DNA of 64,000 nucleotides, taken from positions 166,474 through 230,473 of the forward strand of contig JARGPC010000002.1 in assembly GCA_029212885.1 (NCBI GenBank), read 5' to 3'. Below, piece by piece: positions 33,654 to 41,527 of this stretch; within the stretch, counting starts at the first letter, position 1; each line of letters opens with the position of its first letter. This DNA is from Coxiellaceae bacterium. Lineage in GTDB: Bacteria > Pseudomonadota > Gammaproteobacteria > Coxiellales > Coxiellaceae. The notes beneath the pieces are model-generated. The model made no database searches. It worked only from the letters and a program-made list of their open reading frames with translations, and was not told the origin of the DNA. Position numbers and translations under genes: made by a program.

Positions 33654-36600
33654 ATGAGTTTAGCAAATACGATTCACAGTTACGTTGTATCAAAAAAGCA
33701 CACTGATCGTGTGGACAACCCGCATGATAAGATCAAGCAAACATTTTTTGCGAAAGTAGAAGCTGCTAGGCGGAATGGCTCGCTTTCTGCGGTTTGGTTG
33801 GTTAACCAAATTCACAATATGAGAGCCACTGATAGAAATAACCTGTTTTATAAAGGTCGGAGCGGTGAAGCCCGCACCAACAGTAAAGCGGCTAAATTGG
33901 TTTTTCAATTACTCGATGAGTACGGTTTATTTCTTAATGATGATCATAAGCAGCATTTAATTAGTGGCAGGCTCACTTCACGGGATGTACTCAGTTCATA
34001 TGTGAAAGTATTTGTCGAAGCACCTTTTCAATTATTCCGCTTGGAAAATATGCAGCGTGAATTACGTAGCTATTTATCATTAAGTAGCATTATGACAGTT
34101 AATGAGCGTCGAGAACTGCTGCTTGGATTATTCACCCAGTCATTATCCAGTGCTGAAGCTGCTGGAACATTAATGATTGAAGTGACAAAGTCAGTTTTTC
34201 AGCAAATGAGGTTATTAGCAGAATGGCACCAAGCAGTAAGCGATATAGTTATAGGTACTTTAAACCGCATAGAAACCGATGGAGGCAGTTCGTCAGCGAG
34301 TGCTTTAGCTATATTGTTAGCAGATAAAGATATTGCTACGGTAGCTTATGCAAATGCGGCTCCAGAAAAAAAACCGCATCTTTTACGTTATATACCATCA
34401 GATGTTAAGGCAATATTACCTGCATTTGAGTATATAGTAGCTGAGTCACCTCAAGCTCAAGGTGCAGATGAAAGTAAAGATGCTTCCACACCACCCAGTA
34501 GAGCAAGATCATTACCGTCAGCCTTAAATCGAGCTGAGTTTAAGCAAACGACATCAGTGGGTTCGGTGGAAGCTGCGTCTGCTAGACAGCTCGGTATGGA
34601 AGCAAAAAAATACATAGAGCGCGAATATGCGATAAACGGCGACAGTGAAAAGGCGCCATTTTTAAAAGAGCTGTGTGATAACTTTGAAAGAGGTCGGTTA
34701 TTAACGGTTGAGTATTTGAATCAGTGTATTAGTCGTGGTTTCGAGCGACGTTCGGGTGAGTGGTATTCTACGCCACGAGAAACCCTGTTTCGTAAGCGCA
34801 TTGGTTATCGTTCTTCATGCAAAACCGCAAAAATAGTTTTTCATCTGTATGAAATGGCTTTAGGCCGTCCATTACTTAAGCATGAAAAGAATGCCATTGT
34901 TTATGATGGCCACAATGACAAATTGCCACAAGGTGCGCAATTGATGTCTGTTGAACAACGTCAACAAGAATGTGCGCAAGCAGAAGTGCATCGGCATCAA
35001 ACTGAAGCAATGCAAGCTAAGATGCTTGAGGCCGCATGGCAACGAATTGATGTACTAACACAAGCTGCTGATGAGCGGGGTGTTGATGTGCATGCGGATG
35101 AAATAGATGAGTCAAAAGATACCCACGCGGCGAATGCACCCTCACCATCCTTGGTTGATGAAGGTCAAAGGCGACTTGCGTCTCGTGAAATGGTACAAGC
35201 TGCTAACAAAGAAGCACTCGGTGGAATTCGATTTGACAGTAATGGCCATGCATTAATGGAAGTGGTGGTTGATAATAAATTACAACACGTGAGTGTTGAT
35301 ATTATAAGAGCAGTTAAATTTGAAGCTGGAACTGAGCTAGCAGGCATAGAAAAGCGATATGTGCGATGGTTGGACCCTGGGTTGTCATTAACTCCGAAAA
35401 CCTTTAATGAATTACCGCCCTATATGCAAGCACTATTCCGTAGTGAATCACGTGGTAGTATTAACAATATGCAGTTAGAGATTGAAGGGCATATTCGACT
35501 ATGCGCCCGTACGTTTGAAAAAAAATATGCTAAACAACTTGAATCTTATCTTGCCGCTGATGAGAATTATATTGGTGATAAACAGGCAGAGCTTATTAGA
35601 CGTATGGGTATATTTTCTAAAGAAGTAATGGAGCCAGCCATTCAACAGGCGTTATTGGCAATGAATAGTGTTGTTGCAGCTGAAGTAAAACAAATTTTAT
35701 CAAGTAGCACTTTTGTTAAATCAGGTGAAATTCATCTGGATATGAGTCTAGTTGAATCTAAGCTTGATCAGGCATTTGCTCGGTCAAAAAAATCGAGCGT
35801 TCATGATCGGTGTATACATCATTTGATTACGGCTATGCGTAAAAAGTATGGTAATGAAAATGAACATAAGTCTACATATGAAGCACGTATACAGCTTTTT
35901 TATCAAGCTGTGTTGGCTGCTGAAGATAAAGATTTTGAATCCACTACCGCAACGGATCATGCCTATTTACACACCGATAACCGCAATAAAACGGTTTGTT
36001 GGGTACAAGGAACGGCATATAGTTCGCATGATAAACAAATAGGTGGTGAGCATGTTGCATTACAGCTGATGCGTCGTGGGCAATTGCGTACTGAGGAAAA
36101 AAGTGGTGTTTCAGAAGTTGAATCACTCGCTACATCACGTGTCGAAGCGCGTGTGCCCTCCTTAGCGGTATACAAAGCGAAAGAATCAACCAGAATTGAT
36201 GATGTGCGAAATAAATTAGTTTATATCGATGGGCAGATGTCTCGTCAAGATATAACTGTAACTCAGGTTGAAGGAGATGAGCACGAGCAAAAAGTGAGTC
36301 ATGTTCGATCGGAATATAACAGTACAGGGCCTACGGTATACAATGCCTTAACTTCATTGCATACGCGATTTAAAGATAACTTGCCTAAGTGGTTGGGTGG
36401 TGATCGTGGTAATTACCAGCGCCGCAGTATCGATTCTATTATGATGGGTGCACACAAATTTAACCGTGCAAAAGTCACCGGGAGTCCAGCTAACTATCAT
36501 GGTTTGTTCTTAGTGCAAAATGTTCCGGTTAATCAACATACGTCTAATCTCGACTTGGATGCATTCGATGATGCAACCGGCGAAGCCAGCTTGATGGTGG

Positions 36601-37493
36601 AGGTGGCGATGTTGGCTACCTTGCAACAACAAGCCCATCTTTTGCCGCAAGTGCAACGTAAGCAAGTCAATACATTGCATAAAGTCGCACAAGATCTGTA
36701 TGTCGACTTTCTGAAAAATGTTCCAGTGAATACATCGGGTAAGGCTTATTTCCACCGGTCAAAACAAGGACGTTTGCTGCGTAACAAAATCAAAGCGTAT
36801 AACCAGGTGCGCAATGAGCAGGCAGGTTATTTTGATGATGTAGTGGCTGCAGCGCCAGAGGACCCCTTAGAAACATTGGCTGCAAAAGCTTTATATCATA
36901 TTCATGCTTTTGGGTTGCATCGCGATAAGGTCAATGGCATGACGGTGCAAGCGTTGTCGATCTTTTTACAACCCAAATCATTATACGGTTGTAAGAGTGC
37001 CAATGAGCGTTTTCAAGCGGTAGCTAACCGTGTTGAATTACTGCATGGTTTAGCAGCACGTGATACGCAAGATCTTGATACTTTACCAGCAGAACAGCGC
37101 GAATTTAGAAAAATGTTAGCCGGTTTCTGTAAAGGCACCAACACCATGACGCAACTGCAGGTGGCGATGAATAAGGCTTATAACGCCAGCACATTATCCG
37201 GTTCTGCAGCAGCTGTTAGTATTCATGATCAAGCAGCGCGCTCTAAAGTGACGAAATCATCATGGGGTACTGTTAGTAGGGTAGGTGCATTTCACACCAA
37301 TAAAGCAGAGCCTAAATCAGTCAGCTATTTATATGCCTCTAGCGCGGCAAAATGCCAAACAGGTAAAGGGCATTTTGCGAAAACTTCACATCAGGTGCTT
37401 AGGTCACTGCTGGCGGATGCGGACACGGCTACCACTGAATCTGATAGCTCTGTGAGTAGATATAAGCCACCTGCGTTTGTTTCTGCACCTTAA
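33654..37493 (+). CDS. Very large putative effector with CX5R phosphatase-like motif
   Basis: 1279 residues, soluble. The N-terminal domain (about 1-120) is duplicated at about 311-425: the pattern of VWLVNQIHNMRATDRNNLFY and KAAKLVFQLLDEYG recurs as EYLNQCISRGF and CKTAKIVFHLYEMA. A Glu/Gln-rich coiled region follows. The C-terminal half (about 530-1200) is homologous to the next gene and carries FLVQNVPVNQHTS and YGCKSANERF, a CX5R motif with C1113 and R1119. CKSGKDR in SopB/IpgD-type phosphoinositide phosphatases is similar. Phosphatase activity is inference. Confidence 0.6.
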   Translation: MSLANTIHSYVVSKKHTDRVDNPHDKIKQTFFAKVEAARRNGSLSAVWLVNQIHNMRATDRNNLFYKGRSGEARTNSKAAKLVFQLLDEYGLFLNDDHKQHLISGRLTSRDVLSSYVKVFVEAPFQLFRLENMQRELRSYLSLSSIMTVNERRELLLGLFTQSLSSAEAAGTLMIEVTKSVFQQMRLLAEWHQAVSDIVIGTLNRIETDGGSSSASALAILLADKDIATVAYANAAPEKKPHLLRYIPSDVKAILPAFEYIVAESPQAQGADESKDASTPPSRARSLPSALNRAEFKQTTSVGSVEAASARQLGMEAKKYIEREYAINGDSEKAPFLKELCDNFERGRLLTVEYLNQCISRGFERRSGEWYSTPRETLFRKRIGYRSSCKTAKIVFHLYEMALGRPLLKHEKNAIVYDGHNDKLPQGAQLMSVEQRQQECAQAEVHRHQTEAMQAKMLEAAWQRIDVLTQAADERGVDVHADEIDESKDTHAANAPSPSLVDEGQRRLASREMVQAANKEALGGIRFDSNGHALMEVVVDNKLQHVSVDIIRAVKFEAGTELAGIEKRYVRWLDPGLSLTPKTFNELPPYMQALFRSESRGSINNMQLEIEGHIRLCARTFEKKYAKQLESYLAADENYIGDKQAELIRRMGIFSKEVMEPAIQQALLAMNSVVAAEVKQILSSSTFVKSGEIHLDMSLVESKLDQAFARSKKSSVHDRCIHHLITAMRKKYGNENEHKSTYEARIQLFYQAVLAAEDKDFESTTATDHAYLHTDNRNKTVCWVQGTAYSSHDKQIGGEHVALQLMRRGQLRTEEKSGVSEVESLATSRVEARVPSLAVYKAKESTRIDDVRNKLVYIDGQMSRQDITVTQVEGDEHEQKVSHVRSEYNSTGPTVYNALTSLHTRFKDNLPKWLGGDRGNYQRRSIDSIMMGAHKFNRAKVTGSPANYHGLFLVQNVPVNQHTSNLDLDAFDDATGEASLMVEVAMLATLQQQAHLLPQVQRKQVNTLHKVAQDLYVDFLKNVPVNTSGKAYFHRSKQGRLLRNKIKAYNQVRNEQAGYFDDVVAAAPEDPLETLAAKALYHIHAFGLHRDKVNGMTVQALSIFLQPKSLYGCKSANERFQAVANRVELLHGLAARDTQDLDTLPAEQREFRKMLAGFCKGTNTMTQLQVAMNKAYNASTLSGSAAAVSIHDQAARSKVTKSSWGTVSRVGAFHTNKAEPKSVSYLYASSAAKCQTGKGHFAKTSHQVLRSLLADADTATTESDSSVSRYKPPAFVSAP

Positions 37494-37534
37494 TAGGTTC
37501 ATTACGGTAAAACCCCTATGCGAGTGGTTATTAT

Positions 37535-37584
37535 TCAAACACCTTCCAAGCCTGAGTGCACGCAGAGCGTGCAACCTTATTGTT
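37535..37584 (+). repeat. 50-bp direct repeat, copy 2
   Basis: It is 46/50 identical to 25305-25354. It lies 41 bases after the 1279-residue gene and contains GCACGC-AGA-GCGTGC followed by AACCTTATTGTTT. The pair flanks a 12.2-kb block. Confidence 0.85.
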
Positions 37585-37633
37585 TGTTCTGTTGGTGCTT
37601 CAAATATCATTATTATTCAAGTAGGTAGTTAGT

Positions 37634-37666
37634 CTTAATCTGTACTTAATGACTCTAATGTATAAT
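37634..37666 (+). promoter_or_regulatory. PmrA-like box with TATAAT promoter
   Basis: Two perfect CTTAAT half-sites (37634-37639 and 37645-37650), 11 bp apart, are followed 10 bases later by a consensus TATAAT (37661-37666). The box occupies the -35 region, as in PmrA-activated promoters of Legionella and Coxiella effectors. The start codon is 69 bases downstream. Confidence 0.7.
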
Positions 37667-37734
37667 CTGAGCATTATTGCTGGTAAAATATTGTCAGATA
37701 AGTTAACTAATTGATTATTTAGAGTAAGAAAGGT

Positions 37735-39984
37735 ATGAGAGTCCAGAGTTTACTAGAGTCGAAGGAAGCAGCTGATGGCGCGGATCGTCCATCATTAGCG
37801 GTGAACCTACCGACAATCGCCGCTATTCAAGTTGGTGTGCAACAGGCTAAATTAACCTTTGATAACTCTGACCTTGCTTCTACTCGACGTTTCGATACTA
37901 ACGGCCATGCGCAGGTTGACCTTATTAACTTTAGTGCCGTTGGAGCTACAGAAGGTCGCGCTCTGTATGCCAGTATCGACTTGATTCCAACGGCAACTGA
38001 TCACTATAAGCAATGGTTGATGCAAGGCTTTGGTGCGCATGATATGGGCGAGAGGGGTGATAGAGTAAAGTATCTACATGCCAGCGCAGCCATACAAGCT
38101 TTACAGAATTTTCCTAGTCGTAGCAGTATCATCAGTTTGCAACAGGAATCTGAAATGCATATGCGCTTGTCGATGCGTTGTGTTCAAGCGAATTATGGGC
38201 CTGATCGTTTTACTGATAAGCATTTGCAAGTCGCTTTTGAAAAGGCATCACTTGCGATCAATATAAAAGTAAGAGAAATATTTTGCAAAGCTTTGCTTGC
38301 TAGTACTGCTCGTGGTCAGCTTGATCTCGTTGTTTTAAACACTGAGCTGGATAAAGCGCGTAAAAAGCTATTGCCTGATACTAAAATCGCTACTGCTGAA
38401 GCATTGTTGTCGCTATGTGTTGGTGATGTAGGCGTTGCACCTTTAGATACGGATGAGGTGAATGTGGCTGTTGAAGCTTTGGAGTCTGAGGTGTTTACTC
38501 ATATTACCGCAACGGATGCTGATTATGTATTTACTGATAATGTGGCAAAAAGCTGTGTTTGGGTTGAGGGGACTTCCAATACTGCTCATAATAAAATTGT
38601 TGGTGAAGATGTGCAGGCGCGTCGGCAATTTAAACGATTTGCATATGAGCCAAGCACAGATACGCTGGATGTGTGTTCTACGGCGCGCGTTGAGGCGCGA
38701 GTTCCTTCGTTATCCCCCAGTAAAGTTGATAAGCCAGAAGCGATTATTGATGTCGCTGCCAAATTAGCGGTTGATCAAAGGGAGTTATCTCGAGAAGGTT
38801 ATCGTGATTCCCCTATGGTTTATAATTTGCTTACCTCACTGAATAGTCTTGTATATGATAAAACAATTGACAGTAAGAACCGTCAACGCCAAAGTGCTAA
38901 ACGCATTTTAATGGCGGCTCACCGTTTTAATCGTGATCAACTAAGGCCAGGCCGTGGGGCGCTTCAACCGTTTTGTTTAGTGGCTAATATACCTGTGAAT
39001 CAACACACCGATAGTTTGACGTTGAAAGCATCGTCGCTATCATCAAAATTCGATAACGATGTGTTGCTTGAAGCCAGTCTTATGGCGGATATGGCTATTT
39101 TGACTACCTTAAATCAACGTCGTAATTTATTGCCTGACCATGCGCGTTCTCAGGTTGAGGACTTTAATGCTTTTGCCCAGTTGCAGTATAAAGATTTTTT
39201 ATTAAGGGATGCGGTAGCAGTTGGTACAGATACCCCTAAGCCGGTGTATTTTTATAAAAGTAAGGTGGGTAAAACGGTTGTTGCTTCATTAAGATCACTT
39301 AACGCTGCTGCTATGCCTTCCATTGAGACCTCTAAGCAAGACCCTATTGAGTCGCTAGTTACAAAGGTTGTGTGTCGTATGCATGCCACTGGAGAGTATC
39401 GTAATCCTAAGTTTGGCTTAGTGGTTCAAGCTATGTTGGTTTTTTTGCAGGATAAGACATTATACGGTTGCAAGAGTGCGAATGAACGATTTAAAGCTGT
39501 TGAGGGTCGTGTTGATTTGCTTCATGTGTTGGCGTTGGCTGAAACGCATGGTGAGGGTCTTTCAGATCAGCATAGTGAGTTAAGAGATGCATTGCGCCAT
39601 TATTGTAATCGCACGGGTAATGTTGAGCAATTACAGGTAGCGCTTGATGGTGCACTAGATGCGCATTGTTTGTATGGTGCCGGTATGTTTGTCTCAAGTG
39701 CGGATCAGGGTGGCTCGCCAAAAACCCTGAGCTTTGAGTCGGTATCACGCTCTCCTAGCTTTTTTAAAAGCCCTAAGAGAGCGGTTAATACCAATTATGC
39801 AGAGACGTCACTTGCTTGGAAGCAAACCAAGGCGTCTAAGTGGCAAGCGCATAAAGGTGATCATGCAGGTGATTTAAAGCAAGCATGGAGTGATGCTGTT
39901 ACTGCGTATCAAAGTGCAGATGAGTCACTTGATTCACCTCACGTAGATGGTGCTGGCATCGAAAGGGTAACGCCAGCACTCTGA
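37735..39984 (+). CDS. Putative effector, paralogue of the 1279-residue CX5R protein
   Basis: 749 residues. It aligns with the C-terminal two thirds of the upstream protein: RFDTNGHA (RFDSNGHA), VEARVPSL, TVYN/MVYN.LTSL, AHRFNRDQ, NIPVNQHTD, EASLMADMAILTTL and LYGCKSANERF (C579, R585). It lacks the duplicated N-terminal domain. The two genes are separated by 241 bases containing a repeat copy and a PmrA-like box, so this copy has its own promoter. An N-terminal truncation or a gain in the larger copy explains the size difference. Confidence 0.6.
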   Translation: MRVQSLLESKEAADGADRPSLAVNLPTIAAIQVGVQQAKLTFDNSDLASTRRFDTNGHAQVDLINFSAVGATEGRALYASIDLIPTATDHYKQWLMQGFGAHDMGERGDRVKYLHASAAIQALQNFPSRSSIISLQQESEMHMRLSMRCVQANYGPDRFTDKHLQVAFEKASLAINIKVREIFCKALLASTARGQLDLVVLNTELDKARKKLLPDTKIATAEALLSLCVGDVGVAPLDTDEVNVAVEALESEVFTHITATDADYVFTDNVAKSCVWVEGTSNTAHNKIVGEDVQARRQFKRFAYEPSTDTLDVCSTARVEARVPSLSPSKVDKPEAIIDVAAKLAVDQRELSREGYRDSPMVYNLLTSLNSLVYDKTIDSKNRQRQSAKRILMAAHRFNRDQLRPGRGALQPFCLVANIPVNQHTDSLTLKASSLSSKFDNDVLLEASLMADMAILTTLNQRRNLLPDHARSQVEDFNAFAQLQYKDFLLRDAVAVGTDTPKPVYFYKSKVGKTVVASLRSLNAAAMPSIETSKQDPIESLVTKVVCRMHATGEYRNPKFGLVVQAMLVFLQDKTLYGCKSANERFKAVEGRVDLLHVLALAETHGEGLSDQHSELRDALRHYCNRTGNVEQLQVALDGALDAHCLYGAGMFVSSADQGGSPKTLSFESVSRSPSFFKSPKRAVNTNYAETSLAWKQTKASKWQAHKGDHAGDLKQAWSDAVTAYQSADESLDSPHVDGAGIERVTPAL

Positions 39985-39990
39985 GTTTAG

Positions 39991-40323
39991 TTATTTGCTG
40001 TCATCGGTTGGCATATCGACACCAAACATTTGACCGAGACCGGACATTTTTTCTTGCGTGATTTTTTCGACTTTTGCAGTCGCGTCATTAATGGCGGCTG
40101 CTACTAGGTCTTCAACGATTTCTTTGTCTTCTTTTAAGATGTCATCTTTGATATCGACCTTTAGTACGTAATGCTTAGCAGTCATCGTGACTTGCACGTC
40201 ACCCGCACCAGCTTCGCCAGATACTTGGATTTTTTCTAGCTCTTCTTGTTGCTGTTTCATCATTTCTTGAATCTTACCGGCGTTTTTCATTAGGTTGCCG
40301 AGTCCGCCCATATTAAATCCCAT
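39991..40323 (-). CDS. ybaB: YbaB/EbfC nucleoid-associated protein
   Basis: 110-residue DNA-binding protein that forms dimers and coats the nucleoid. MGGLGNLMKNAGKIQEMMKQQQEELEKIQVSGEAGAGDVQVTMT-type sequence with the Met- and Gln-rich N-terminal helix is canonical, as is MSGLGQMFGV near the end. Unusually, recR lies upstream with a repeat between, and another YbaB-like gene occupies the usual slot between dnaX and recR. Confidence 0.93.
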   Translation of the reverse strand: MGFNMGGLGNLMKNAGKIQEMMKQQQEELEKIQVSGEAGAGDVQVTMTAKHYVLKVDIKDDILKEDKEIVEDLVAAAINDATAKVEKITQEKMSGLGQMFGVDMPTDDSK

Positions 40324-40348
40324 TGTTTTTTCCTCTTTTTTATAATTT

Positions 40349-40477
40349 CTGGATCCCGCATCAAGTGCGGGATGACAGTCCCCAGTGCGGGATGACAGTT
40401 CCCAGTGTGGGATGACAGTTCCCAGTGTGGGATGACAGTTCCCAGTGCGGGATGACAGCCACCGGTCCGGGATCCAG
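40349..40477. repeat. Dispersed palindromic element with four 20-bp tandem units
   Basis: GGATCCCGCATCAAGTGCGGGATGACA-type hairpin followed by units of CCCAGTGCGGGATGACAGTT at 40381, 40401, 40421 and 40441 (one-base variants), then CCGGTCCGGGATCCAG. It separates ybaB from recR. Confidence 0.88.
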
Positions 40478-40478
40478 T

Positions 40479-41087
40479 CTAATCCTGTTTCATCAACACC
40501 CGTGATGCAAATGCATGGCCGAGTGTGCCTCCATCTAAATATTCCAATTCACCACCAATCGGTACACCGTGAGCGATGCGTGTACACTTTACTTTGCTAC
40601 TATCAATTTGTGCAGCAATGTATTGTGCAGTGGCTTCGCCTTCCATCGTCGAGTTGGTCGCGAGTATGATTTCGGTGACCGCATCGGTGCGAATACGTTG
40701 CAATAAATCTGGCAACGCTAAATCTTCAGGACCTATGCCTTCCAGTGGTGATAGGTGCCCTTGTAAAACAAAATACAAGCCGCTGTAACTGGCGGTTTGT
40801 TCGATCGCTGCCATATCGGCCGGTGATTCCACTATGCAAAGTTGATGCGCATGACGTTTGTCATTGCTGCATAAGTCGCATAAAGATAATTCAGTGTAAT
40901 TGCGACAGCGCCGACAATAACCCACCTGGCTGATGGCTTTCTCGAGGGCGCTGGCTAATAGTTGACCTTTAGGTTTGCCTTGTTCAGACAGCAGTTTAAA
41001 CGTTAAACGCTGTGCTGATTTTGGACCAATCCCTGGTAACGTGCACAAGGCATCAATCAGTTGCTGTGTCAGCGGACTGAAGGTCAT
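40479..41087 (-). CDS. recR: Recombination protein RecR
   Basis: 202 residues, ring-forming partner of RecO and RecF in single-strand gap repair. The N-terminal helix-hairpin-helix (LCTLPGIGPKSAQRLTFKLL), the zinc finger CRRC...CDLC and the Toprim motif LCIVESPADMAAIEQT are all present. Its length is normal. The start lies 5 bases after the second YbaB-like gene, within a dnaX-ybaB-recR type operon. Confidence 0.96.
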   Translation of the reverse strand: MTFSPLTQQLIDALCTLPGIGPKSAQRLTFKLLSEQGKPKGQLLASALEKAISQVGYCRRCRNYTELSLCDLCSNDKRHAHQLCIVESPADMAAIEQTASYSGLYFVLQGHLSPLEGIGPEDLALPDLLQRIRTDAVTEIILATNSTMEGEATAQYIAAQIDSSKVKCTRIAHGVPIGGELEYLDGGTLGHAFASRVLMKQD

Positions 41088-41092
41088 ACGAT

Positions 41093-41473
41093 TTACTGGC
41101 CTCCTTGACCTTGACCACCTTGACCGCCTTCTTCGTCAACGCTTAAGTTGCGAATATCTTCAGGGATGTTCATGCCTTGCAGTAGTTCAACTGTTTTAGC
41201 TTGGGTGGTTTCTTGGATTTGATCGCTTAGGTTTTTCCACGCTTCGCGGATACGCCATTTGAATTCTTTGACGCCGCCTTGTAATGCTCGTTCGTCGAAT
41301 TCGATATCTTCGAAAGTGTAGGTTGCGGTCATTGTGATCTTCACTGTACCGTCTGAAGATTCACCTGATAATTTAATATCAGCTAGGTTAGAATAGGTAG
41401 ATTGCATTTGAGACTGCATATCAGTAATGCTTGATTTAATCTCGCTTAGCAAATTTTCGTCTTGATCTGCCAT
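41093..41473 (-). CDS. Second YbaB-like protein
   Basis: 126 residues. It aligns with YbaB through [30 protein letters not shown] and [17 protein letters not shown], but it is longer, more acidic and ends in a Gly/Gln tail ([13 protein letters not shown]). It sits between dnaX and recR, the usual position of ybaB. It is either a diverged paralogue or an interacting partner. GGAGTG precedes the ATG. Confidence 0.75.
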   Translation of the reverse strand: MADQDENLLSEIKSSITDMQSQMQSTYSNLADIKLSGESSDGTVKITMTATYTFEDIEFDERALQGGVKEFKWRIREAWKNLSDQIQETTQAKTVELLQGMNIPEDIRNLSVDEEGGQGGQGQGGQ

Positions 41474-41527
41474 TGTTAATCACTCCGGTTTTATGGTTGT
41501 TAAATCGTATAAGTGATGCACATTGTA

